Part shown: piece by piece, positions 10,103 through 21,969 of the stretch | Layout of the letters: each line of letters starts with the position of its first letter | How positions within the stretch are numbered: the first letter of the stretch is position 1 | Assembly (NCBI GenBank): GCA_037833965.1 | Contig: AP031355.1 | Coordinates: 29,847,501 to 29,911,500 of the forward strand | Reading direction: 5' to 3' | DNA length: 64,000 nucleotides | Origin: Marchantia polymorpha subsp. ruderalis | Lineage: Eukaryota > Streptophyta > Marchantiopsida > Marchantiales > Marchantiaceae | The notes under the pieces: model-generated | The model's database searches: none | What the model saw: the letters and a program-made list of their open reading frames with translations, nothing else | Told to the model about the DNA's origin: nothing | Translations under genes and position numbers: made by a program

Positions 10103-11939
10103 AGTTCCATTTAGATTGAACCTTACAGATGGAAACAACGAGTGATTGTGAGTGCTGTAGGTCTGTCCCGAACATGGCAAGGCAGTCGTGCTTAACGAAG
10201 AAGACACAGTGATGACATACATGGTGTTTCGCAGCATAGAGTCAAAGAACGTCGGTCCCCATGGTGGGCATTCGTCTCTATGAACTTTGTTGGAGTTTAG
10301 TGACATTCCTTATTATTGCATACCCTAGGACAATTATTCTTCCGTTTTATCGATCATTCGCTTTCAACCCGATATATCTCAGGGCAAATTCCAACGTCAA
10401 TAAAGGTCCTTTTCTACCTGCACCATGTCATTGTGATTGTCATCGTCTGACGACGGACTGGAGTCGGCCTTGTTCTTCAACGGATTCCGTCTTGCGGATA
10501 AAGGTTCAATCCGCAATCATGTTGATTATATAATATCGAGTCAATATGATTGAATCGATAGAAATTAAGGTGCGGTCTCGGACAACAGCAAGCCTCTTGG
10601 AATATGGAATTCACCATTTACAAAGCAAGAACCTGGAAATTGCTCTGAGACTGAATCCATGCTAGAATTTATACCCATCGGAGAGATTAATGAAGTCGTC
10701 CACAACACAAGGCTACGGTACTACTAGTACCGTCATAATCACAGAATGTTGTCATTTACCCGTCGCTCAGATGACCCTTGGTTAATCGGGCAATGCCCCA
10801 CCTGGCTGGCAGGCATGGGACGATCTTTGCCGTAGTTCTGCGACTCTCTGTATTACAAGGCAGGTGCCTTGTGATACCTGGTTCCTAGCTAACTTGAGGG
10901 CTGAAAATGTAAAATCTGAGGTCGTAGACAGTAAACCACGCAGTCAGTTCATAAATATCAACCGGACATGAAAATCCTCATCGATCATCGAATGCTGGAA
11001 AGGCACATATGAGCTCTACCTAATGCAACTATGATCTCTCTTTATTCGATCGGGAGGCAATTCATGGAATTAAGGAATGCAGTTCAGAGTCCAATAAACC
11101 GAAGCAGATTCAGGGAGAAAAGACAACAATCGCACGGGTCGCCTGAGTATCCGAGCAAAATTATCATGAGGAAACAGCCGAAGTATCCATGAAGCACCCT
11201 CGCGTCGCACAAAGTCCTGCCTGACCGCAAGCACTCTCGAGAAGCATATGTGGAACGTTAGTGTTAGAGATGGAAGACTGGATCCTAATATAGTTGCAAA
11301 AAGAGTCATGAGTCACAGATTTTCAATCGCGTATCTGGAGCAGTTTTTTCAACATGAAACTCAAAAACCAAATGACATTTTGGAGCAAGACAAAATCTCA
11401 TGCAACTAAATAGAGAGAGAACCCAATGAAGTGTGGATAGTTGATCTCAAAACTTAATACATGATTATATATAACTTAAGTTTTTGTGGATAAGTATAAA
11501 ATTATTTTTTCCCAAAAATATAATAATGAAGAAATTTATTAATAAGGGAGTGACTAGTTATATTCAAATTTGGATTATTTATTTGACTTAATTTAATATG
11601 CACTACTTCTCCCTACTATATCATATGGCTCTAACCAATCACTTAACTTTTTATAGTATAATAATGTGATAGATAATTAACACAAACCATAGGGACAAGT
11701 AAACTCTCACATTAATAAATGTTACTTCTTTTTTATACGATATTTAGTGATTAAAGAGAAGATGTGAAATCTTGGAAAATATCAAAATATTTTTCGGACA
11801 AATCAACATGACCGAAACACGAAAGAAACCTATAGAGTTCAGAATTGTGACTTGATTTGAGTACAGTCTAAATGCCCCGGGCGATCTGCATTTTCTGCAT
11901 GAAAAGTCCAGAGTTGAAGAGACCACAGGCTTGGCATGA
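10103..11939. other. Spacer between germin-like C and the decayed germin D, unit 1
   Basis: No gene seen. 10,103-10,836 continues to match unit 3 (44,834-45,584). From 10,837 onward unit 3 has lost the sequence, up to 12,398. 11,330-11,830 is AT-rich with nothing recognisable. Short frames here have no support. Confidence 0.5.
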
Positions 11940-12364
11940 TTGCTTGGTAGGGATTGCACTGGTTCTGGACCTGACCCTTGGGGTTTACAAATACATGTCC
12001 TTTTACAGCGGTATAGTGAACAGCTTGTTGGTGGCGTCGAATAGGCCGAAAGCTAGTGAACCTTCTTACAACGTTCAAAATCTCTTTGGATGAAGATGAC
12101 AGAGGGTGGACTCACAGCCATATGTGAGAGATGGAGAGCTGCCATAAAATTTTCCATACCCTGAATTGCACCAATATTGTGGAGGAACACTGATTTTTCG
12201 GTGATTTCAATCGGTGGAGTTAACGTGAACCAACTGCTTTGGACGGAGGTGGAATGAGGTGGAACATAATCGTCGTATATCATGAATGGATCGGAAGCCA
12301 GCGCCACTGGCATCAATGTGATCAAAGATCCGATCTTCAAGGCGCCGTGCACAATTGGAAACAT
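11940..12364 (-). pseudogene. Decayed germin-like gene D
   Basis: Reading the minus strand from the ATG at 12364: a hydrophobic signal-like stretch ending ALASDPFMIYDDYVPP, the counterpart of ASDPELTSDFFVP. Further on, a second frame has HLHP (12,087-12,098), the relic of the H-x-H-P metal motif, two stops, then EGSLAFGLFDATNKLF, matching EGTLSVGLVDTTQKLF of gene B. A frame change near 12,003 leads to GHVFVNPKGQVQNQ, matching GDLFVFPKGLVHFQ but with the last metal-binding histidine replaced by glutamine context (VQNQ). Several frameshifts and stops make this a pseudogene. It lies only in unit 1; unit 3 has a deletion here. It is clearly more diverged than A, B or C. Borders approximate. Confidence 0.8.
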
Positions 12365-13190
12365 TTCTGTAACACTTTTCGAATTAAACTGAATGCAACG
12401 AGTTTCGACCGGACTTGAACTTCTTCTTGAGAATGAAGGCCAATCTTAAGAGTAGGCGCGTTAGTTCAATCTCCAGCTAGTCAATTACCTAAAAACTCGT
12501 TGCGCCTCCCGCATATCAGGTCCGTGTGTGTGAGATGACCTTTAAGCTATGAATACTACGAACCTGACATGTCTGAACACAGTCAAGTTAATGCCGAATA
12601 TACAAACCCTTTTTTCCCCACATCTTAAGGCACGAGCCACAATATTCATGTGATTGCATGGTAACACTCCAAAAACTCTTGAACTCAGGAGTCGAGGAAT
12701 TGATTAAATCTAAATGCAGACTTGCAGTTGGAGGGTATGCAATATCATGATCAGAAGCATATGTTCATGAGATGTGCACCATCCTTAGTCCACACTGATC
12801 TTCTAAAGTACCGAGAGAGTTCTCCGTGTTCCTCTAGTCGAAGCGTTTTCGTCTCAGAACCATAACTCTGCCGCTAAAGGACTTGTGAGAAGAATATATC
12901 CTTAATGTTTGTTGTTATTCAAGCCGAATCTGACTTTCACATCTCTCAATTGCAATTTATGATGCCGTCATTGTACAAGGCTGATCTTGATTTTTACATC
13001 TGTATTCTACCAAGAACTTGATAATTTATTATTGTAAGTTGATCAATAAGTAGTGGCTAATGACTGTTGTAAAGCAGGTTGGAGCATACGAGACCTATAT
13101 TGAGAACACCGATACAATCTGCACTGTATCAAATAGATATGGTGGACAGAAGATAATGAAGTCCAATACCTTGATTGCATCTAAAGGCAG
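12365..13190. other. Upstream flank of decayed germin D, unit 1
   Basis: No gene. From 12,399 it matches unit 3 (45,717-46,523) again. It would be the old promoter region of the pseudogene. Homology to unit 3 stops at 13,190, where the 3.44 kb insert begins. Confidence 0.5.
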
Positions 13191-16100
13191 TGTGGTAGCA
13201 TAGTTTTTCATTTTTTCTGAAACTATGAAGTTTGAGAAGTAAAGGACTAGTAATTTTAAACTTTTAGAATAGGAGTAGTAAGAAGAAGAGTGAATAGGAA
13301 ATTTTGGGGTACACGCCAAGTAGGAGTAATGGATAGACAGGATCCTAGTAATTAGAGCGCGGCGTGCTGGTTCCAATGAGCCCAAGAACGTTGGAAATGG
13401 ACAAGGGAATCTTGAGCTGCAAAGGTATGCAGCGGGAAACCTGCTTTGACGAATGCATAGTATTGTCTTTGGAGAATAGTCTTCGGACTTCGGCGTTAGA
13501 GCCTTTAGTGTTATAGACAAAGAATCTTTGGCGAAGTAAAAGACGGCGTCGAAAGGGAAAGAAATTCAAACACTTGTGCCTTCAATTCGCACGAGTTTGA
13601 GATGCCGTTAAGGCGGCGAATTACATCAGGAGAAATGCGAGCTCAACGCCGACATTCTGCGAGAGTGCATTTGCGAATTGAGAGTTCAACAAAGGTCCGT
13701 GAGTGAGAAATTGAGGAAGCAGCGATAGGCCGAACTTGGGGACTTCAATTATCGGCGTTGAAGGTGCCAGAATTTGGATTGAGGGTGTATCGCAACGAGC
13801 TAATAATTGCCAAGCTCGATGTCTTACTGTGATGATGGAATTCGATTTGTGAAACGATGGTACAAGAGTGGCACGACGAATGCGCGCCGGAAGCTGAGGG
13901 ACTTTGTGGCAACCCAGCAATCTAGACAATTGAAGATTGGGCAAATGTCCTAGAACCATGCACAGGAGAAGATGGAGATTACACCTTCGACAGCGATAGT
14001 GTAAAGGTGACATGCGCGGAAAAGAAGACGTATGCGCCGCTATTCAAGAAACCTCATTCTGTGTAGAACGGGTACTGAACGACAGAGTATCGTGATCAAT
14101 TGCGCAAGAATGTAGCAGTGGCCCTAATGCAGATTCTTCGGCCTTAGCGGAAGACTTATATGGCGACATGAAAGGTCGGATTTGTGGAGCCCGCGATGGC
14201 AGGGAAGCCTATACACTAGGCACGCATCTTGTGATTTACTACACACCAGCACATTGGCGAGGCATTTGGGGGATTAGTGAACTATCTGTCCCCGTTCTTC
14301 ATCAACTTTTACAGAGGAATGGGTATGCTGACTGCAGCTGAGCAGAAGCGATTTGCGCTCGAGACGGAGGCAGCAGACGACGAAGAGACGCTGGGAGGCA
14401 ATGAGGTTGCTAGCGAGGAGAATGACACATTGCTTGCATTGCATTCGGCCGAAACCGACAAGTCGGAGAACGAGGTCAAGGAACAGCCAAAGAAGAAAAG
14501 AAAATTGCAATGAGTCACAATTTTGGAGACGACTAATCAACGTGCAGGAATTCGAGTCCAAAGTTCAGTTCCTACGAAGATAAGATCGGCAAATGTGCGT
14601 GCTCGTAGCAAGATGAAGAGGAGACGGCTGTCGAGTGAAGAAGAAAGAAGCACGAAATGTAATGAATCAGCATCTAAAGGCCGGATAACTTCGACAAAGT
14701 GGGCGGAGATAGAAGCGGAAATTGTAGGAACGGAGGAAGAGGGACTTTCGGAGTGGAAACCTTCGGCAGTACTAGCAGAAGATCCGCAAAGGGAGGCATA
14801 AGAGCAAGGAGGTGATATACAGGTGGAGACCTCGAGTCAGGGACGTTGACCTTTGGGGCAATCAACCGTGCACACGCCTTTGGGGAAGGTGTGTTCGGAG
14901 TTACCTGTGAAGTTATCAGACACATCGCAGCACCCCACTTCGCTGGAAGAACTTGTAGACTCTGCGGTGGAAGATGTGGGGAGAATGATGATGAAGCAAC
15001 AGTCGATGCCTTCGGTTCAGGTGTCTTCGGGTACAGTTGACTTGGATTGTGACAAAGAGTCTTCGTCCGAAGACTCCAAGTCGGTCGGACTTAGTGCAGC
15101 GGACATGTTGGGCGAGCGAATCATCCCCTTGCTAAGATATCTGGATGTGAAGATGGCAAAGTACGCTGAGCTCGCAATCGCGGATTCCTACGTAGAATTA
15201 ATACGTAGTAGGACGCGGGCAAAGGTGGCAACATCTGCAGAGGTAGCCGAAAGAGTAGTGAGCTTGACCTCTAAGTGCGCGACCGTAAAGTCTATCTTGT
15301 AAGAGCAAGAAAAACGACTTCGGCAATCGAAGTCAGAGTGTCGTGAACTTTGGCTGAGTTTGGTAGCGGAGAAGTATCTTCGTGCGATGTCAGAGCGTGA
15401 TTGCGTGAACCTTCGGGTTAATATCGAGAATGCGCAAAAGGCAACAGTAAATCTTCGGAACAGATTGAAGCATCTAAAGTGGCATTCAACGAGAAATCTT
15501 GTCCCGTGGATGAACTGACAGCTGATCTAACGTAGCGTGATTACCTGCACGCAACAGAATTGGCGGCGAAGGCGAAAGAGTTGCTGGATTGTGAAGCTGC
15601 AAGGTCTTTGGAGTTGGAGCAGAGGGAGAGGTTGGATGCAGATTGTAACAAGATGTGATCTCAACTGTCAGCAGTTGAGGAGCAGTTGATTTCTCCGGAG
15701 CCTAGATTGCTAGAAACGGAGGCAAAGAACCAAGAGTTAGCGGGTCATACGGATGCAGCATTGTGTGTGAAGGTAGACCGATGCCTTCGCGGTCATGTAA
15801 AGTGGGAAATTCAAACGCTTAAGTGGATGAAGTTGAAAGAGTCGCGTGACGGTTTTGATAGCTAGTAGTGTAGGGGGACAATAGCAGCTAGGTAGGAAGC
15901 TCGATTCATCTCCGATTTGGAAGAGACGAAGAAGAACTTAGAGTTGAAAGCGTCAGCCGCTCTGCGTAGGATATGAGAAGATAGGAACTCATCCGGCGTT
16001 ATTACTGCCGGATCAACTGGCGTTGCGTCTGTAGGAGGCTCCCATTACAGCGAGTGACATCTCAGCGAGTTAGTTAGTAATAAAGAGGCACAAGGCTCTG

Positions 16101-16632
16101 CTTTCAGGGGCTTTTATATTAATTAGTTTCTCAGTTTTTGGCCTGCATTTCTCCGCGCGTTAGTGATTTTGTTTTTTGTCACCGTGCACAAGTTGTTTCA
16201 GTTTTTCGAAGATACCGCATCTGAAGTAGAGAGTCCAATTAGGATGTTTTGAGTGGTGCATAGTGTAGCTCAGGATTTAACCAAATCTGTACATTGGAAG
16301 CTCGGTGCAGCCGGCTAAATGTATATCTTGGCAATTTTCCTCCCTGAATATTAATTGCAGAGTCGCGTGCGGCTTTTGCAGGATCTTGTTGGATGAATTA
16401 TAGGTTTGAGCGTGGTTCTACTTTGCAATGCGATGCCTTTGGACTTAGCACTTGCAATGTCCTTTGGGAGCGATAGGTATCTAAGAAGTAAATCTTCTCA
16501 ATAGACTGTTAAATCATGACAATACTTGGTTCTCTGGGTTGTTTCTATCCTCATGGTATTGGATCTTTAGCATTAGGCTACATTTTGCTAATTATCTACT
16601 GTAATTATCTACTAGTAATTTATGAGCATTAT
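13191..16632. mobile_element. Retroelement-derived insert, absent from unit 3
   Basis: In unit 3 the flanks are joined directly (46,523/46,524), so this 3,442 bp block is an insert in unit 1 or a precise loss in unit 3. It contains a decayed plus-strand repeat ORF (about 13,800-15,990) and, at 16,190-16,540, a segment related to the LTR-like sequence at 31,341-31,830 (shared GATACCGCATCTGAAGTA type motif and TCAATAGACTGTTAAA). Part of 13,345-13,400, read on the minus strand, resembles the solo LTR around 5,390-5,430 (TTCTTGGGCTC). No clean target duplication is visible, so it may be composite. Confidence 0.6.
13800..15990 (+). pseudogene. Decayed repeat ORF (retroelement coiled-coil protein type)
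   Basis: The plus strand reads, with stops and frame changes, as stretches of a repetitive protein: TIEDWANVLEPCTGEDGDY, NVAVALMQILRP, VGFVEPAMAGKPIH, then FFINFYRGMGMLTAAEQKRF (14,300s) and a helical segment ending RVVSLTSKCATVK (to 15,302). From memory this resembles an abundant Marchantia repeat ORF family; I cannot verify that here. Many stops show it is not functional. Open pieces are at 14,277-14,513 and 14,853-15,302. Confidence 0.5.
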
Positions 16633-17850
16633 AATGTAGTGCTAAAGGTGATCAAATGTCTACTTCGAGAAGTAAGTCAAAAGAAAGTTGAACACTTTTC
16701 ATTTCAAGATGTGTTCGTCTATTTGTCCTTCAAGACGAGGAATTTGAAAAACTGAAAAAAACTGATCCATACTTTTTATAGCTGCAGATGATAAGTACTT
16801 GTATCCCTCAAAAAGCCTTGCTTGTTTAATCATTGAAATGTACAGTTTTTAAAAATTACTCAAATGTAATGGCAACTAAAATTTTCAATCATAAATGGAT
16901 CATCAAATTTTTCATTCAAATATTATTGATTAGATTTTTTTAAAATAAATATACCCAATTCTAATTTGAAATGTAATTTTTTTATAAAACTAATTTCATT
17001 TACGCATATTTTAATATACCAAAGTAATCAATTCGTTTGAAAAAATAAATTACTAAAGCTTAAGTAACATGTCCAAATATGCAATTTCAACTATGTTCAA
17101 TATCAATCATATATATAGATCATATTTTTTTAAATTTATGAGCATATGTTTTAAAACTAGTAATTTTTAGTTTTTGATAATTTAAAAAATAGAATTTACA
17201 TCCATGTTATTTATATCTTGTATAATAAATCTAAATTATAGTCATAATTGATCATATTCGAGAAAAAAATATATCAAGCAATATATCAATATTTTATGAA
17301 ATTTCATGAAAGATGCATAATTAAAAATTATATATTATGTTATCATAGTTTTCCATATCAAACAAAAAATTCTCAAAATTTTCACGTAAAAGATACTTAG
17401 AAGCCTAAAGTGTTTTTTTCATGACCAAAAGCTTAAAATACATGTATGATCATACATGTACAATTAAATCAATGAACCTTTGTATGTCAAACAAGTCATA
17501 AACACATATAACTAGCAAGATAAATATATGAAAGTGTTCATAACATCAAATGTACATATTGTATAAATTGATTTTAAAAACGTTACATAGAGGTAGGTAT
17601 AACATAAATTTCAAGTGCAATCATATCAGATAAATAGGTTCTACTTACATTGCACAATCTCTTTGAATACATATTTTATTTAATTATTATGCAATGAATT
17701 TAATCTATTTAAAATTCAATCTATTACATTAGCTTTCCTATTTTTTCTACTTATATTCAATTACATTCTTTAACCTTTATTTTGAAAACATTAGAATACT
17801 ACTGTTATATCTCATCATTGTATTCATCATTTGATTTGTTCGAGGAAATT
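16633..17850. repeat. AT-rich spacer F, unit 1 copy
   Basis: Very AT-rich, no gene. It matches 46,524-48,390 in unit 3 with many small indels (for example the start AATGTAGTGCTAAAGG and the end TTCATCATTTGATTTG). Confidence 0.7.
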
Positions 17851-18915
17851 ATCTGATGGGACCCCATCATAACACAAAGATCTAATATAGTTTCATCCAA
17901 TGGTATCCCAACTAGGGCACAGTGAACGAGGAGTAACAAGTAGAAGGGAGTATGAGGTGAGACCGGGATCAAACAAACTATTTTTTCAATGAGACAAACG
18001 GTTGCAGGATTTGCTAAATTCTAAATTTCTTCAGCAAGTAGAAGGCGAGATGCTCCAATAGCTGCATGGGCATCGGATGAGGCATTTGCATGTGGTTTTG
18101 AAAGTTTTCTTTTCTTGAAAATGAACTTTTTGAATTTCCAAAACCTATACTTCCATGGAACTATAGACATTTAGATTTCAAATCTGAAACTAAATGCACT
18201 ACTCATTACAAATTTACTTGGTAAAAGTAACGCCAAGACATTTTAAATAGTGCAATACAAGCTGAGGCAAACAATGGATACATATCTTATTATACGCTCC
18301 ATTGATAGATGGATGCAACTCCAATAAAAGTATCCATATATATAACAAGTTAGTGTTATATCTATGAGAGTGCAGGCTGACGCACATAATGAATATATAT
18401 TTTATTATACACTAAAATGATAGATGGATGCAATTCCAAAAAAAAGATCCATAGATATAACAGGTTAGTGTTATATATATAACAGTGCATGCAATTCCTC
18501 GGCAACAACATAGTCATAAGAAACTACCTTATGGAAAGAATCATGTAGTCTATTATCACATGGGACAAAGAAATGATGACAAAGGCTGAAATCAAACATG
18601 GTTACATAAATCTGCAAAAGAAGTCTCAATCTATGACTCAAGGATCCATCACTAGATTAGTGTAACGCACACATCTAATCAATTGAGAGACTGTGCCACT
18701 CATCGTGAATCCTCGTAGGATGAACTTCCATGTGCTCACTTCCTCTCACTATAGTTCGTAGCATGTACTTACAAGAACAGCTTTTAGAACTTGATGACAA
18801 TGTTGGTAGTAGGCATGCTCATGGCTCGGCTAACGGCTAGCTAGCTAATATTTTATGTTAGATGGTTCGCCATCGACTTACCGGCTAGCTGAAAAGCTAT
18901 TCGAGGCCGAAAACA
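17851..18915. other. Spacer between units 1 and 2; tandem duplication inside
   Basis: No gene recognised. It includes a twofold tandem repeat of about 115-120 bp at 18,249-18,483. Around 18,825-18,900 are several copies of CGGCTAACGGCTAGC-like words, which recur at 32,930-32,960 left of unit 3. Confidence 0.5.
18249..18483. repeat. Tandem duplication, two units of about 115-120 bp
   Basis: The units start at AGTGCA (18,249; 18,369; the third occurrence at 18,484 ends the array). Both contain ATAGATGGATGCAA and TAGTGTTATAT. They are diverged, so this is an old duplication. Confidence 0.65.
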
Positions 18916-19703
18916 TAGGGCTCTGATCGGGTTTGGGTAAAACTCGATAACCCGACTTCGGATCGGATCGAGTTTGGATAGAGGGTTGTACCTAATCCAA
19001 AACCAAAAAATTAAGCTGGGCGGACGGAGCCATTGAAATGAGATGATCTTTTGCAATTCGAAACCTCCGGGATAGACTTTCTTGTAAAAAATGGGCAGAG
19101 AGCTTAGAGGTTGCGTTCGGGTGATTCACCTAAGTGATGAGATCTTGAAAGCATACTCAACACTTTATCAAGTGTCGATAGCGGAGCGTTATGTAAATAG
19201 TCCAAGGTTGCTGATGAGAACAATTAGAGGTATTCAAAGTGATTATGCTGACATGAGTAAAGCAACAACCCATAAGAGCTCAGCTGCAAACCCAGCTGGT
19301 CCGTTGTCGTCTGCATCGGCTTCCACTCCGTTTAGCGAAACTCTGCTCTTCCTCTTGTGTCTGGCACACCTCCTCGTCTCGCTTGCTGCGCACCTTACTC
19401 GATGCGATGTATTCATCCGCTCTCTTGCTCGCTCAATTCTGCCTCTAGTTGGGCCGCACTGCGTTTCCTGTTCAGCTCGTCTTGTCTACTCAAAAATTTC
19501 TTGCATCGCTTCCTCATCAAGAACATACTCGTAACTTCAATTTCTCAATCCTCGACTCACCGTCCCCTCATGATCATGAATCTCCTGCCGGATCGATTTG
19601 GGTTTTACCCAAATTCACTTGAATCCGACCCGGTTTGTCGGGTCGGGTTTGGATTGAAGGTAAAATCCGACCCAAACGCGACCCAAAAACTCATGGAGCC
19701 TTA
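18916..19703. mobile_element. hAT-like non-autonomous DNA transposon
   Basis: The left end TAGGGCTC and right end GAGCCTTA form 8-bp terminal inverted repeats with one mismatch. They are flanked by CGAAAACA (18,908-18,915) and TGAAAACA (19,704-19,711), an 8-bp target duplication with one difference, the size hAT elements make. Subterminal GGGTTTGGG and GTCGGGTCGGGTTT words are typical of plant hAT-type elements. Inside is an open frame (ATG at 19,091 or later, to 19,534) without a recognisable transposase. The right end of the same insertion is present left of unit 3 (32,553-32,792), so it is older than that duplication. Confidence 0.65.
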
Positions 19704-19711
19704 TGAAAACA

Positions 19712-21660
19712 ATCCGAAAACTCGTATTAGGCGGCTATGTAATATGTCTAGCTGTAAGTGGGGTCTCATCGGGTAAAACAAATTGGACCCATGGGTTGGT
19801 TAACTGGGGGCTTGCAGCAGGTACATTCCTAGGTAAGGGCTCGCAGTGCATGGCCCACATCGCTTGTCCATTACGACACTGCTGCGGCAATTTATTAATG
19901 AGCCACCAGGAATATTGACCTTTTTATAATTGACAGAAATATTTTTATGACTTATTAGTTGCCTTGATTTTTTTTGTTTGGACTATATTATGGAGTTTTG
20001 TCATACCGAAGTTCTATTTATAAATAAAACGAACTTCGGCCGACGAAGTCCTTCCCTACTTGAAAAAGAAGGGGGGAGGGCTGCCTGGACAACGCTGTGC
20101 GCTTTCTCGGGCCTTTCAAGAAAAAGCGGGCATACCTTAAAAATATGACAGCATCGAAAAATAACGTGGACCTGAGTTGACAAATTGACTCCCCGCTTTT
20201 GTGTTCCTTGCTCGGTCTTGGCCGGAATTGCTTCCTCAATCGTAGACGTTTTGACTTTGTATTAATATTTTTTTTGCCGGAAAAGTGAAAATGGATATTT
20301 TGCCCGCTTTCTTTACAGCTACTAGGAGAGCTTCGTAGGGTCACAATTCCTTTAATGGTTTTTCCATCATTCAATTCGCAACAAATCGAATGAAGAGAGA
20401 AGCCCTTGTTAAAAGAGATGCGAGCCGATAACGAGCTAGTAACCGACATTCGGGACTCGCAGAAAAACTTCCACCTGGCTTTAGCGAGAAGGATAGACTT
20501 TGCCCCGGATGAGGCGCGGGAAGCCACGGAGAACCTTGAGAGGATACTCGACAGGTGGTGCGATGAGTGTGAAGTCCGAACCCCTTTTGATAAAGATAGG
20601 GAGAAGGCTCGACGAGAACACGTGGGAAGATACGAGGCGCTACCTCTGTAAATTTTGGCCCCATTAAAGGAGATAAGGAAAAGGCTTAAATTGTGGGGCC
20701 GTAACTATTAGGTTTAAATCTAGCCTCCCATTGGGGTTTGAAAGCCATAAGGGCTCACGTTTGTTTAGCTCGGTCTCTCAATGTTGGAAAAAGGGCAATT
20801 ACCATGTTATTAACTGATAGAAACTTTAATACAACCTTTTTTGATCCTGCTAGTGGCGGGGACTTGTCGTCAGACTTGGCCTTAGATCCAACGTTGGTTA
20901 GCTGATTTGACACATTAAAAATGGTCGTGAGATCGGATACCGTCCAGTGGGCAGAAGATCTAAGGTCGGGGTAGTATTAAGACTTTTAGCCATCGTGGAG
21001 ATTTTTCCTTCAGCACCATTCGTCAAACTCAGACCTCCATAGTTAGTTGGATTTTTGGAAATATACTATTACGTTTTTTCTCAGTATAGGCGAGAGGCTT
21101 TGGACCTAAATGCTTAAACCCCTGTTTGGTCTTTTTGGTCGTAGGAACTTTTTCGGAAAAAATATATTATTTTTTTACGTTGGTGTTTTTTTTCATGTTT
21201 CGCCAGTGTTTTAGCTTCGCGCCTAAATACTTCGTTTGTTTTTTATGTGATTTTTTCGGCGAAAAATAATCTATTTTGCCACGATATTAATTATTTTTGG
21301 TTTCATGTTCAAAATGGAGAATATTCTCCATTGACTATAAAATACTTTTCTACTTCTGAGAAGACTCTTGGGAAGAAAAGCTATATAACCTGCAATTGCT
21401 ATTCAAAATAATCAAAATTCAATCAGAATTCAAAATAAATCCTTTGACCAAATTTTGGTCACTTCGCCAAATCTTGGTTAGTTCAATCCAAATTAGTTTT
21501 CTTTTACATTTTATTTCTAATGGTTTTGGCAAAAGCATCTTTGGTTCACCAAACACTTCTACATCTTTTGGGGGGATCACCATGGGAACGAGTGTATCTG
21601 CACCCCATGAAAGTAGGCGTGTCAGACCAGACTGGTGCGGATAGCTTGACTGCGCTACCT
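19712..21660. other. Segment present in unit 2 flank only; no gene called
   Basis: From about 19,770 to 21,960 unit 3 has nothing equivalent (its flank jumps at about 33,025), so this is an insertion left of unit 2. 20,406-20,651 is open and, from the ATG at 20,418, would encode a helical, charged chain (MRADNELVTDIRDS...), which I do not recognise. CCGAAGTTC and GAACTTCGG at 20,006-20,039 form a hairpin. 21,100-21,600 is AT-rich without features. Confidence 0.4.
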
Positions 21661-21679
21661 GTTCAAGCAAAAAGAGATT

Positions 21680-21896
21680 AGGTGGAGAATTTGGTCACGT
21701 AGATCTTGTATTTTGCCTCAATTTGTTGGTTGCTATGCACAAATTTATAACGGAAAAGGTTTTGTTGGTTTAAAGATTGATGAAGAAATGGTTGGTCATA
21801 AATTTGGAGAGTTTGCTTCTACACGGAAAACCTCTTCCTTGGGTAAGAGAGCTTTGCCCTCGAAAACCAAGATCAAACCAATCAAAAAGGTACGAT
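21680..21896 (+). pseudogene. rps19: Nuclear copy of mitochondrial ribosomal protein gene rps19 (NUMT), partial
   Basis: The frame [18 protein letters not shown] (upstream part) followed by [31 protein letters not shown] and [11 protein letters not shown] is ribosomal protein S19 of plant mitochondria (uS19, small subunit head). From memory it is very close to the liverwort mitochondrial protein. The N-terminal third is missing, and at the C-terminus the usual stop after KKVR has become a sense codon (TAC), so the frame runs on to 21,982 into nuclear flank. No presequence for import is evident. It is therefore a transferred fragment without likely function. It sits in the insert found only left of unit 2. 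Confidence 0.85.
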
Positions 21897-21969
21897 ACTC
21901 GATATCGTCTACAAACTCAGCACCCTGGGATCCCAAGGTGGATGTGTCCGACTATGTGCGGATACCTCA

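Larger units (their letters stand above)
1..17850. repeat. Duplicated unit 1 of the germin-like array (left end outside window)
   Basis: This stretch matches unit 3 (about 35,790-48,390) in the same order and orientation: psiX, germin-like A, B and C, then AT-rich spacer F. Unit 1 differs by a solo LTR (4,803-6,019) and a 3.44 kb insert (13,191-16,632), both absent from unit 3, and it keeps a decayed fourth germin-like gene (11,940-12,364) that unit 3 has lost. The right edge, near 17,840, is where homology to the sequence at 48,370-48,390 fades. Seen by direct comparison of the sequence; exact borders are approximate. Confidence 0.85.

Noticed and set aside
20018..20527. 169-codon minus-strand frame
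   Set aside because: Begins with GTG, basic low-information composition, no match in unit 3.
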